A stretch of DNA of 64,000 nucleotides from positions 1 to 64,000 of IMG/VR virus record IMGVR_UViG_3300034018_001348; one strand, 5' to 3'. Source of the DNA: a virus. The notes under the pieces were generated by a model. The model had not been told where the DNA came from, did not search any database, and saw only the letters and a list, made by a program, of their open reading frames with translations. The first letter of the stretch is position 1. Each line of letters starts with the position of its first letter. Below are positions 24,790 through 32,783 of this stretch, piece by piece. The position numbers were made by a program, and so were the translations under genes.

Positions 24790-25990
24790 TGTTGTAGTAA
24801 TACCCAGCGATAAAAGTGGAGTTGGAAAATTTCGTTCTGTTGACCCTCATGTCTTTCTTCAAAATCTTTATAAAGATGAATTTCATATCGATATCGTCTA
24901 TGACCCACCATACGATGATATGAACTTTTGGAAACAATATCAAATAGTTTCATACCATAGGAGTATTGGAGCAGATTTTGAAAGAGCAAACGCCCTTATC
25001 AGAATTTTAAACTCCATGGGTATTGTTACTGTTTGTGATATTGACGATTATTGGATGCCGGGTAAAGAACACCCAATTCACGATATTATTAAATTTAATA
25101 AAATAAATGAAAAAATTGTCGAGAATCTTAAGGTTTCAAAATACGTTACAACAACAACAACTTTATTTGCGGATGAAATTAAAAAAATAAATAAAAATGT
25201 TTTTGTAATCCCCAACGCGATAAATCCAAATGAACCACAATTTAAAGAACCAACATTAGAGTCAGATAGATTGAGAATTGGTTGGTTAGGCGGTTCATCT
25301 CACTTACATGATTTAGATATTTTAAATCCATCATTTGGTAAATTAGCACAACACAAAGATAAATTACAATATGTTCTTTGTGGATTTGATGTTAGGGGAA
25401 CTGTCACAGAAATCAATTCTCAAACAGGGGAGCACGTAAAAAGAGATATTAGACCGGAAGAAACAGTTTGGGCTCAATATGAAAAGATTTTTACACAGAA
25501 TTACGGAAATATTTCTGAAGAATACAAAAAACATTTAGTAAATTATAATACTAATTCGTTTCCGGATGAAATGACTGAATCATACTTAAGAGTTTGGACT
25601 AAACCAGTTACATCTTATGCTAAGAATTATTCAAAATTTGATGTATCTTTGTCTCCAATTAAGAATCATATGTTTAATAGAATGAAATCTCAATTAAAAG
25701 TTATTGAGGCGGGATTCTATAAAAAGGCGTTAATCGCGTCTAACATTGGACCATACACTCTTGATTTGAAACATTGTTTAAAAAATGGGGAATTTGTTGA
25801 TGGAAATGCGATGTTAGTTGATGAGGTTAGAAACCATTCTGATTGGGCAAAATGTATTGAAAAACTGATGAAGAACCCTAATTTAGTTAAAGATATGGGG
25901 GAAAGATTATATGAAACCGTTAAAGACAGATACGATTTGAATATAGTAACAAAAGATAGAAGAGATTTTTACTTAAGCATTATTAAATAA
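24773..25990 (+). CDS. glycosyltransferase family 4-like (GT-B)
   Basis: A 405-residue GT-B enzyme. 'DKSGVGKFRSVDPH' near the N-terminus, 'VTVCDIDDYWMP', 'VFVIPNAINP' at the domain boundary, 'LRIGWLGGSSHLHDL' opening the C-terminal Rossmann domain, and 'MKSQLKVIEAGFYKKALIAS' (the E-x(7)-E-like region) identify the family. It transfers a sugar from a nucleotide donor. The ATG overlaps the endonuclease by 17 nt. It begins a long rightward operon that mixes sugar enzymes with nucleotide metabolism. Confidence 0.85.
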   Translation: MKQKINVVVIPSDKSGVGKFRSVDPHVFLQNLYKDEFHIDIVYDPPYDDMNFWKQYQIVSYHRSIGADFERANALIRILNSMGIVTVCDIDDYWMPGKEHPIHDIIKFNKINEKIVENLKVSKYVTTTTTLFADEIKKINKNVFVIPNAINPNEPQFKEPTLESDRLRIGWLGGSSHLHDLDILNPSFGKLAQHKDKLQYVLCGFDVRGTVTEINSQTGEHVKRDIRPEETVWAQYEKIFTQNYGNISEEYKKHLVNYNTNSFPDEMTESYLRVWTKPVTSYAKNYSKFDVSLSPIKNHMFNRMKSQLKVIEAGFYKKALIASNIGPYTLDLKHCLKNGEFVDGNAMLVDEVRNHSDWAKCIEKLMKNPNLVKDMGERLYETVKDRYDLNIVTKDRRDFYLSIIK

Positions 25991-25991
25991 T

Positions 25992-26693
25992 ATGATAAAC
26001 ATTCCATTAAATAAGATTTTATTTTTAGATATTGAAACCGTTGGGATTGAACCCACTTGGGAATCGTTATGTACGAATAGACCGGAACTTTCCTTTCAGT
26101 TTGAAAAATATTTTGATTGGTTTCAAAAAAGGTTCCCCGAAGATGCCGATGAAGGTCCGGGAAAAATGTTTGTTAATCGGGCAGCACTAGTCCCTGAATT
26201 CTTAAGAATTGCTTGTGTTAGTGTTGCCTTTATTGGGCCTGATGGTGAAACAAAAATGCAGTCATTTAGTAATCTTGATGAAAAAGAATTACTAATAGAT
26301 GTTCAAAAAATGCTTTATCGTACCGGTGAATTAGGGTTTTTTCTTTGCGGACATAATGTTAAAGGTTTTGATATTCCTGTTCTTGCTAAAAGAATGATAA
26401 TGAATGGGTTACTACCTCCAAAAATTTTACCAGGTCACGATACTAAACCTTGGGAAATTAAAGCTCTTGATACTAAAGAAGTGTGGCAATATGGTGGTTA
26501 TGGGTCAATTGCCTCATTAGAGTTAATGTGTGTGTGTTTAGGTGTTGAATCGTCTAAAAATATGGAAGTAACAGGAAATAAAGTTCATGAAGCCTTTTGG
26601 ATTAAAAAAGACATTAAAGGTATTGTAGAATACTGCGAAAAAGATGTTGAGGTACTAGTGGAAGTAATTAAAAAATTAAAAGAATTAAAATAA
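25992..26693 (+). CDS. DnaQ-like 3'-5' exonuclease
   Basis: A 233-residue RNase H-fold exonuclease related to the family B polymerase exonuclease domain. Motif I is 'ILFLDIETVG' (D-x-E), motif II 'CGHNVKGFDIPVLAKRM' (D), and motif III 'IVEYCEKDVEVL' (Y...D). The three acidic clusters needed for two-metal catalysis are present. Its start is one base after the preceding stop, and its stop overlaps the ATG of the dUTPase gene. Probably acts in DNA metabolism or recombination. Confidence 0.85.
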   Translation: MINIPLNKILFLDIETVGIEPTWESLCTNRPELSFQFEKYFDWFQKRFPEDADEGPGKMFVNRAALVPEFLRIACVSVAFIGPDGETKMQSFSNLDEKELLIDVQKMLYRTGELGFFLCGHNVKGFDIPVLAKRMIMNGLLPPKILPGHDTKPWEIKALDTKEVWQYGGYGSIASLELMCVCLGVESSKNMEVTGNKVHEAFWIKKDIKGIVEYCEKDVEVLVEVIKKLKELK

Positions 26694-27409
26694 TGGGAGG
26701 ATTTGATGGTTTAGATGGTTTAGGGTTTGACCCTGAAATATTAAATGATATTCAAAATCATTTTAAAAAAATACAGGAAGAATCAGGTGTTGAGATTGAC
26801 GAAGACGACGAATACCAAAAAGAGTTGGAAGAATTGATTGGTATGACGTATGAGGAGATGAACGAAGACGCGTTAAAAGCAATTAAGACTAAAAATTTAA
26901 AAGTGGAATTATTAAATGAGGATGCGAAGTTTCCTGAATACGCTTACCCAAGTGATTCAGGATTTGACCTATTTTCGACGGAAGAAGTTATTCTACCTCC
27001 ATTTGGTCGGGGATTAGTCCCAACAGGTATTAAATTATCAATCCCTGATGAATTTGAAATACAAGTAAGACCAAAAAGCGGTTTAGCGATTAATCAAGGT
27101 TTAACAGTATTAAATACTCCCGGAACTGTAGATTGTTTCTCTGAGGATATGAAAATACTTACAGTTGATGGTGAGAAATTATTATCGGAATTAAAAATAA
27201 ACGATGTTGTTTTTTCAGTTAATGAAAAAACTTTTGAGATTGAAAAAGATGTCGTATCCAACATATTTGATACAGAAACTCAAGAAGTTCTTATTATTGA
27301 AACGGAATTAGGTGTGCTAGAAGTCACACCAAATTCCGAGGTATATACGACTAACGGAATTATTTTAGCCAAAAATTTAAAAGAAAATGATGAAATTATA
27401 ATCTTTTAA
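26693..27409 (+). CDS. dut (N-part): dUTPase N-terminal half fused to N-terminal split-intein fragment
   Basis: A 238-residue ORF. After a helical extension (1-65), residues 66-147 are dUTPase: motif 1 'PSDSGFDLF', motif 2 'RPKSGLA', and the start of motif 3 'GLTVLNTPGTVD'. At C148 the sequence switches to an intein: block A 'CFSEDMKILTVDGEKLL' and a block B-like 'LEVTPNSEVYTTNG', ending 'KNLKENDEIIIF' at a TAA. The missing motif 3 end, motif 4 and motif 5 are encoded at 28432-28629 after a separate endonuclease gene. Functional dUTPase therefore requires protein trans-splicing. The usual block B His (TxxH) is Ser here. Confidence 0.88.
   Translation: MGGFDGLDGLGFDPEILNDIQNHFKKIQEESGVEIDEDDEYQKELEELIGMTYEEMNEDALKAIKTKNLKVELLNEDAKFPEYAYPSDSGFDLFSTEEVILPPFGRGLVPTGIKLSIPDEFEIQVRPKSGLAINQGLTVLNTPGTVDCFSEDMKILTVDGEKLLSELKINDVVFSVNEKTFEIEKDVVSNIFDTETQEVLIIETELGVLEVTPNSEVYTTNGIILAKNLKENDEIIIF
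27134..27406 (+). other. N-terminal fragment of split intein (91 aa)
   Basis: Begins at Cys148 of the ORF, between D147 and the Cys that resumes dUTPase at 28432. Block A and block B are recognisable. The length (91 aa) is typical of a naturally split N-intein, and it terminates at a true stop codon rather than running into the endonuclease. Confidence 0.82.
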
Positions 27410-27421
27410 TCACCAGTATAC

Positions 27422-27443
27422 TATCTATCAATAAAGATAGATA
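27422..27443 (+). other. hairpin between N-intein and endonuclease genes
   Basis: TATCTATC, loop AATAAA, GATAGATA: a perfect 8-bp stem with no T-run, seven bases before the endonuclease ATG. It could sequester that start on read-through transcripts, as hairpins do for some phage homing endonucleases. Confidence 0.45.
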
Positions 27444-27449
27444 TAGAGT

Positions 27450-28337
27450 ATGTCGGTAAAATGTCAAATATGCGGGGTTGAGAAAGAATACTCAATAGTG
27501 GAACACTTAAAGTACGAACACAAAATAACCTCAAAAGAATATAAAGAAAGGTTTCCTAAATCTAATGTTAAGTCAGTTGAATTTTTTAAAATGAATTCAA
27601 ATAATATGAAGTCAAAATGGTCGGAACCTGAGTTTAAAGAAAAGATGAAAATTTCAAGAAAAATTTCACATAATAAACCAGAATTTATTGAAAAAATGAG
27701 TGAAATTGTGAAAAAAAAACACAAGGAAACTCCTGAAATTTACTCCGGTTTTACATCGTGGTCTAAAAGTGAAAGGTTTAAAGAATGGGTTAAATCTGAA
27801 GAAAGAATTAAAAAAATATCAAAAAGTTCAAAAGAAAGATGGGAAGATGATGATTATCGAAAAAGAACTATACAAACAATTAAAGAGAGATTAAATGATG
27901 GGAGATGTCAAAAAAGTGACGATTTTAAAGAAAAAATGTCGGAGATAATATCAAAATTATATAGTTCAGGTAAGTTCTCTAATGACAGTAATAGATATAA
28001 AACAGGAACATACACATCAAATAAACAAGAAACTTTTTATTATTCATCATCATACGAGTTAGATTCTATGAAGTTTTTGGACTCTATAGATTATGTTAAA
28101 ACATGGACAAATAAACACGGAATAAGAATCAAATATTATTATAATAATATGAATAGATACTATATTCCTGATTTCTATGTTGAATTAGAAAATGGTAATA
28201 AATTTATTATTGAAATGAAGGGATGGGAAACCGAAGAAGTTTTAATTAAACAAAAATATACATTAAAACAATACCCAAACTATAAACTATTTTATTCAGT
28301 CGACGATTTAAAAAAATTCATATATGAAAACAAGTAA
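27450..28337 (+). CDS. free-standing PD-(D/E)XK homing endonuclease inside fractured dUTPase
   Basis: A 295-residue protein. A MucR-like C2H2 element (C5, C8, H19, H24) opens it, followed by repeated NUMOD3-like helices ('FKEKMKISRKISHN', 'FIEKMSEIVKKKH', 'FKEKMSEIISKLYSSGK'). The C-terminal nuclease has E203 in 'SSYELDSMKF', then 'YYIPDFYVE' with P240-D241 and 'FIIEMKGW' with E255-x-K257: a complete PD-(D/E)XK active site of the TnsA-like type. It has its own start, and its stop overlaps the C-intein ORF by 14 nt. It would cut intein-less dUTPase alleles. Confidence 0.82.
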   Translation: MSVKCQICGVEKEYSIVEHLKYEHKITSKEYKERFPKSNVKSVEFFKMNSNNMKSKWSEPEFKEKMKISRKISHNKPEFIEKMSEIVKKKHKETPEIYSGFTSWSKSERFKEWVKSEERIKKISKSSKERWEDDDYRKRTIQTIKERLNDGRCQKSDDFKEKMSEIISKLYSSGKFSNDSNRYKTGTYTSNKQETFYYSSSYELDSMKFLDSIDYVKTWTNKHGIRIKYYYNNMNRYYIPDFYVELENGNKFIIEMKGWETEEVLIKQKYTLKQYPNYKLFYSVDDLKKFIYENK

Positions 28338-28431
28338 AATTAAAAAAATCACCAAAACGGAAAAACAAACTTATGATATAACAGTAAAAAACAATCATAA
28401 TTTTTTTTGTAATAAACATCTAATACACAAT
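28324..28431 (+). other. C-terminal fragment of split intein (36 aa)
   Basis: Codes for block F-like 'TYDITVKNNHNFFCNKHLIHN', shown here to its last residue. The terminal His-Asn pair is followed by Cys as the +1 extein nucleophile. A 36-residue C-intein is the usual size for natural split inteins. Confidence 0.82.
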
Positions 28432-28629
28432 TGTGGTTATAATGGAGAAATTAAAGTAATCGTCTTCAACACAAATAATATAACAAAATCAATCCCTAAA
28501 GGGACAAAAATCGCTCAAGCAGTTTTATGTCCAGTGGTTAATGGAAAATATGTCAACTTAATTCAAGTTGATTCAATAACTGAAGGGGAACGAGGAAATA
28601 ACGGATTTGGGTCAACAGGTTTAATTTAA
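28324..28629 (+). CDS. dut (C-part): C-terminal split-intein fragment fused to dUTPase C-terminal half
   Basis: A 101-residue ORF starting with an ATG inside the end of the endonuclease gene. Residues 1-36 are the C-intein (ending H35-N36). C37 begins the C-extein: 'CGYNGEIKVIVFNTN' completes dUTPase motif 3, 'KGTKIAQAVLCPV' is motif 4, and 'GERGNNGFGSTG' is the P-loop-like motif 5 that closes over the nucleotide. Joining to residues 1-147 of the upstream ORF would give a 212-residue enzyme with all five motifs in order. Initiation must be independent of, or coupled to, the endonuclease. Confidence 0.88.
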   Translation: MKTSKIKKITKTEKQTYDITVKNNHNFFCNKHLIHNCGYNGEIKVIVFNTNNITKSIPKGTKIAQAVLCPVVNGKYVNLIQVDSITEGERGNNGFGSTGLI

Positions 28630-28636
28630 AACAATC

Positions 28637-29200
28637 ATGAAAATAATACAGTTAGGAACAAATGATGGCCAGGATGATTTAACAAAAATAGTTATGTCGT
28701 ATAAACCATCGGACATTGAACTTTTGGTTTTAGTTGAACCTCAAGAAATTTTTAATAGTAGTATTAAAAATATATATCAAGATTATAATTTTAATATTGA
28801 AAATAAAATTATAAATTTAGACGAAAGTAAAAAATCTGAAATTTTTTATACTTGTATTCATAAACATTTAAGCAGTTTAAAAAAAGAAAACATTGAAAAT
28901 CATGGTTTAGGTGTTCCAATATCAGAGGTTGTTTACGAATCAATAACATTGAATGAGTTATTTGAAAAATATAATGTGGTTGATTTGGATATTTTATTTG
29001 TTGATGTTGAAGGTATGGACGACAAAATAATATCAAGTATTGATTTTAATAAAGTTTCTATAAAACAAATTTACTACGAATTTTCTCACATAGATGACGA
29101 ATCTTTTATTAATTTTTTAAATACAAGGGGATATGAAGTCCATAAAAATATTTTTTATAATGGATATACCAATTTGGCAACTAAAAAATGTAATTTATGA
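28637..29200 (+). CDS. FkbM-like methyltransferase
   Basis: A 187-residue class I methyltransferase of FkbM type. 'MKIIQLGTNDGQDD' is the SAM-binding loop, 'VLVEPQEIF' the acidic strand, 'SITLNELFEKY' the family's signature helix, and 'LFVDVEGMDDKII' the D-x-E-G motif. Such enzymes methylate sugars in surface glycans or small metabolites. It is placed between the fractured dUTPase and two glycosyltransferases, overlapping the next gene by 4 nt, so sugar methylation is the likely role. Confidence 0.82.
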   Translation: MKIIQLGTNDGQDDLTKIVMSYKPSDIELLVLVEPQEIFNSSIKNIYQDYNFNIENKIINLDESKKSEIFYTCIHKHLSSLKKENIENHGLGVPISEVVYESITLNELFEKYNVVDLDILFVDVEGMDDKIISSIDFNKVSIKQIYYEFSHIDDESFINFLNTRGYEVHKNIFYNGYTNLATKKCNL

Positions 29201-29928
29201 AAATATCGTTAGTTTGTATTGCGAAAAATGAGGATAATTATATTCAGGAATGGATTAATTATCATTTAAAATTAGGGTTTGATAATATTTTTATTTACGA
29301 AAATGATTGGGACTCAAAAATTGAAAATCATAAAGTCACTAAATACCCTGTTGTGGGAGTTAAACAACAAATTCCCGTCTATAATGAGTTTATTTCAAAA
29401 CATAAAAACAGTTATGATTGGGCAGCGTTTTTAGATGTTGATGAGTTTTTGGTATTAAAAAAACATAAAACAATTCACGAATTTATTGAGGACTACAAAG
29501 ACAATGATTCTATTGGGGTTAATTGGGTTTTGTTCGGTGACAATAATTTAACTAAAAGTGACGACTACGGAATGATTAATCGTTTTACAATGAGACAAAA
29601 TTCACCAAATCACCACATTAAATCAATAATTAATTTAAAAAATGCTGGATATATGTCGGTACATAACCATAGTGGTAAATGTGTTGATACCAATTATAAA
29701 AGAATTGACAATTCACCATTTAATTATAATGGACCTATAGATGTCGCACAAATAAATCATTATTTTTGTAAAACAAAAGATGAGTTTATCGAGAAATTAA
29801 ATAGGGGTAGGGCCGACAATGGAACACATAGAGACATTTCCGATTTTAACGACAATAATTTCAATGAAATTGAAGACTTAACAGCAATGAACTTTTTATA
29901 TGATAACAATAATTTACTCAACACATAA
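29197..29928 (+). CDS. GT92/GT2-type glycosyltransferase
   Basis: A 243-residue protein matching the DUF23/GT92-like family. It opens 'SLVCIAKNEDNYIQEWINYH' and 'GFDNIFIYENDWD', with the metal-binding 'AAFLDVDEFLVLKK' (D-x-D-E-F) and a C-terminal 'INHYFCKTKDEFIEKLNRGR', all typical of the family. It is overlapped by the next transferase for 29 nt. Acceptor unknown. Confidence 0.85.
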   Translation: MKISLVCIAKNEDNYIQEWINYHLKLGFDNIFIYENDWDSKIENHKVTKYPVVGVKQQIPVYNEFISKHKNSYDWAAFLDVDEFLVLKKHKTIHEFIEDYKDNDSIGVNWVLFGDNNLTKSDDYGMINRFTMRQNSPNHHIKSIINLKNAGYMSVHNHSGKCVDTNYKRIDNSPFNYNGPIDVAQINHYFCKTKDEFIEKLNRGRADNGTHRDISDFNDNNFNEIEDLTAMNFLYDNNNLLNT

Positions 29929-31411
29929 AGACGAAATTTATAATAACAAATTTAGACAACATTTGTTACAAAGTTCCGGGCTAAAAGATATTCAAATATT
30001 AGAATACATTAATCACAATCAATATAGTTTATCTGAATTATACAATAGAGGTATATCCGAATCAGAAAACGACATCATTGTATGTTGTCATAACGATATA
30101 AAACTTGAAAATGGTTGGGGTAAAAAATTACTTAATGATTTTGATAAAAATCCTGATTATGGGATTATAGGTAAAGCTGGTTCTTGTTATTTTCCGGAAT
30201 CCGGAATTTATTGGGAAAAAATGCGTCAGACAATGGTTGGTCAAGTTTATCATCACCCTGAAGGTCGGAAAAAATGGTTAAATACTTATTCATCAAAATT
30301 ACCGTATTTAATCCCTGTCGTAACTATTGATGGATTATTTATATCGTTTAATAAATTAAAAGTTAAGAACCAATTTGATGAAACAATTGGTAAATTTCAC
30401 TTTTATGACCATTTATTTTGTATACCAAATTATTTAGACGGTGTTAAAATTGGTGTAACCTCATCATTTGAAATTACTCATGAATCCGTAGGACAACCGA
30501 ATCAAGAATTTTTTGAATCAAAAGATAAATTTATTTTAAAGTGGGGAAAAAAATTACCCTTAGATTTGAAACCTGAAAAAATATATGTCCCCGAAATTAA
30601 AGAAAAACCAATTAAAAATATTGGTAAAGTTGCCATTATTATTCCGACCAAAAGTAAATTAGATTTATTATTACCTTGTATCGAATCATTTTACGAACAT
30701 TGTAACGAAAATTTATTTGAAATATTCATATCAGACACTGGTTCATCAGAAGAAGAAAAAAATGAAATTAAAAATTTTATTTCATTTAAACAAAACATAA
30801 AGTTAATTGAATATGATTATTACAATTTTGCGAAAATAAATAATGATGTCGTTAAAAATCATTTAACTGACTCTCATGAGTTCATTTTATTTTGTAATAA
30901 TGATATTAAGGTTTGTAATAATGCGATTTACGGAATGTTAAAAATCTTCAAAGAAAATAAAAAAGTTGGGACCGTAGGTGCTAGACTTCACTTTAAAGAT
31001 AATACAATACAACATGGAGGTATTACAATGTTAATTAATGGTAATAATATTTTAGGTGTCACCCATAATAATTTAGGTAGTTACTATGGTGATTCGATTA
31101 GTAAGAAAACTATTCTCGGAAGTACCGGAGCGTTATTAATGATAAAAAAGATAGTATTTGAACAATCCGGATATTTTAACGAAAATTACATCAATTGTTT
31201 TGAAGATGTTGAATTAAATTTAAAAACTAACTTGTTAGGCTACTCTAATGTGTATGACGGAAATATAGTTGCGTATCACTATGAAAGCAGTACAAGAAAT
31301 GAAGATGAAGATAATATAAAAAAATTAATGTCAGATTACCACAATAATTTATTACCATTCATAATTAAACATTTTAATCATTTAAAAGATAAAATTCAAA
31401 TTATTAATTAA
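29900..31411 (+). CDS. tandem two-domain glycosyltransferase (GT2)
   Basis: A 503-residue protein with two transferase domains. Residues 1-230: 'MITIIYSTHKDEIYNNKF', 'DIIVCCHNDIKLENGW' and a later 'PVVTIDGLFISFNK' resemble a GT2-like glycosyltransferase domain. Residues 240-503: 'VAIIIPTKSKLDLLLPCIES', 'IFISDTGSSE', 'FILFCNNDIKV', 'GSTGALLMIKK' and 'FNENYINCFEDVELN' are classic GT2 (rhamnosyltransferase-type). Each domain has an N/H-N-D-I acidic motif in place of DxD. Tandem organisation suggests alternate addition of two sugars. Confidence 0.85.
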   Translation: MITIIYSTHKDEIYNNKFRQHLLQSSGLKDIQILEYINHNQYSLSELYNRGISESENDIIVCCHNDIKLENGWGKKLLNDFDKNPDYGIIGKAGSCYFPESGIYWEKMRQTMVGQVYHHPEGRKKWLNTYSSKLPYLIPVVTIDGLFISFNKLKVKNQFDETIGKFHFYDHLFCIPNYLDGVKIGVTSSFEITHESVGQPNQEFFESKDKFILKWGKKLPLDLKPEKIYVPEIKEKPIKNIGKVAIIIPTKSKLDLLLPCIESFYEHCNENLFEIFISDTGSSEEEKNEIKNFISFKQNIKLIEYDYYNFAKINNDVVKNHLTDSHEFILFCNNDIKVCNNAIYGMLKIFKENKKVGTVGARLHFKDNTIQHGGITMLINGNNILGVTHNNLGSYYGDSISKKTILGSTGALLMIKKIVFEQSGYFNENYINCFEDVELNLKTNLLGYSNVYDGNIVAYHYESSTRNEDEDNIKKLMSDYHNNLLPFIIKHFNHLKDKIQIIN

Positions 31412-31522
31412 AAAAAAATGAGAATAGAGTTACACACAAAACCGTGGTGGGGTTATAATAAATAAAGAAAAGTATTACTCATCAAATGTTACTAAATAAA
31501 TAAAACAAAAATATATTATAAT

Positions 31523-32680
31523 ATGAAAATTGGAGTTATTGGGGCAAACACGTTAGGAGTTGCCTTTTCATTAATATGTGAAAAAGCTGGATACGATGTC
31601 ACGATTTATGATGAAAATGAAGACGTTATTTCGAATCTGAATCAAGAAATATACAACACAACCGAACCATTAATTCAAAAAATGTTATTCGACTCATATG
31701 AGTTTTCCGGAACTACAAATGTTATTGAATTAATAGAGAGATGTGATTTTATATTTACATTCGTCGACACAATACCAACCATTGATGGTGGAAATGATAC
31801 TACAAAAGTTTTTGAGGTGTCAAATCATTTTTTCACAGCGTCACAATTAGATATACCGATTCATAATAAAAAATTCATAATTGGGTCAACAATGAATCCT
31901 GGTGAAACAGAACAGATTCAAGAAAAATTACATATGTTCAATATAGAAGTTGGGTATTGCCCAACAATGTCATCTGAAGGTAATATAATTAACGGGTATT
32001 ATAGTTCTGACATTATAATAATTGGGACTGAACACCAAGAACTCTCGAATCATTTAATTTATTTGTTTAGTAAAATTCAACCAAACGGACTTAATGTTCA
32101 TACAATGTCTTCTAAAGCGGCAGAGATTTCTAAATTATCAATAAATGCATATTTGTCTATGAAAATTAGTTTCGTTAATATGTTAGGTGATTTATTTATT
32201 AAATCCGGATTAAAAGAAGAATGTGGTGTGATATTAAATGCTATTGGGGGAGATTCGAGGATTGGTTCAAAATCACTTAAATATGGGTTCGGATATGGAG
32301 GACTTAATCTCCCAAGAGATTCTAAAACACTAACTGAATTTATAAAAAAATATGAAATCGATGATACATTAATATCATCGATTAAAAATAGTAATGAAAA
32401 TCATTTAAAATTCTTAAAAGAACATTACATATCTCAAAATCCGAATAAAGAAACCCCTTTTGTTGTTGAATATATTGGGTTTAAAAAAGGGACTGAAAAT
32501 TTAATGAATTCACAACAATGGAATCTTTGTCTTGATTTACTTAAGGAGGGGTATTATATTAATGTGATTGATGACAATAAACTTGGTATTCAATTCCATG
32601 AGTTATGTTTATTTTATAATAATAGACTTAAATTTTATAAATCAGGTACGACGCCTGAAGGATATAAAATCAAATTATAA
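31523..32680 (+). CDS. UDP-glucose/GDP-mannose dehydrogenase homologue lacking the catalytic Cys
   Basis: A 385-residue nucleotide-sugar dehydrogenase-family protein. The NAD-binding 'MKIGVIGANTLGVAF' Rossmann loop, 'VDTIPTIDGGNDTT', 'IIGSTMNPGET', 'YCPTMSSEGN' and the helical 'SKAAEISKLSINAYLSMKIS' follow the family order. In place of the catalytic G-G-S-C-F-P-K-D loop the sequence is 'YGFGYGGLNLPRDSKTL': position 262, normally Cys, is Asn. The enzyme therefore cannot form the thiohemiacetal needed to make a uronate. It might do a single oxidation, or have a new role. It begins 111 bases after the preceding gene, the largest gap in this operon. Confidence 0.85.
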   Translation: MKIGVIGANTLGVAFSLICEKAGYDVTIYDENEDVISNLNQEIYNTTEPLIQKMLFDSYEFSGTTNVIELIERCDFIFTFVDTIPTIDGGNDTTKVFEVSNHFFTASQLDIPIHNKKFIIGSTMNPGETEQIQEKLHMFNIEVGYCPTMSSEGNIINGYYSSDIIIIGTEHQELSNHLIYLFSKIQPNGLNVHTMSSKAAEISKLSINAYLSMKISFVNMLGDLFIKSGLKEECGVILNAIGGDSRIGSKSLKYGFGYGGLNLPRDSKTLTEFIKKYEIDDTLISSIKNSNENHLKFLKEHYISQNPNKETPFVVEYIGFKKGTENLMNSQQWNLCLDLLKEGYYINVIDDNKLGIQFHELCLFYNNRLKFYKSGTTPEGYKIKL

Positions 32681-32781
32681 TGAAATTTATAACAGAAAGA
32701 ACCGACCAAGAACTTATTAGAGAGATATGTGATAAGAATAAGTTTATAATACTATACTACTATAAATCAAATAAAAACTAA
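32680..32781 (+). CDS. small ORF (33 aa) coupled to phoH
   Basis: A 33-residue ORF with sequence 'MKFITERTDQELIREI' then a Lys/Tyr-rich end. Its ATG shares a base with the previous stop (TAATG), and its own stop is two bases before the phoH ATG, so it fills the gap exactly and is probably translated. No function recognised. Confidence 0.5.
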   Translation: MKFITERTDQELIREICDKNKFIILYYYKSNKN

Positions 32782-32783
32782 AA

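Noticed and set aside
31412-31522. A 15-codon ORF starting at 31418 (M-R-I-E-L-H-T-K-P-W-W-G)
   Set aside because: Too short, no coupling with neighbours, and 57 bases before the next start; no support beyond an open frame.
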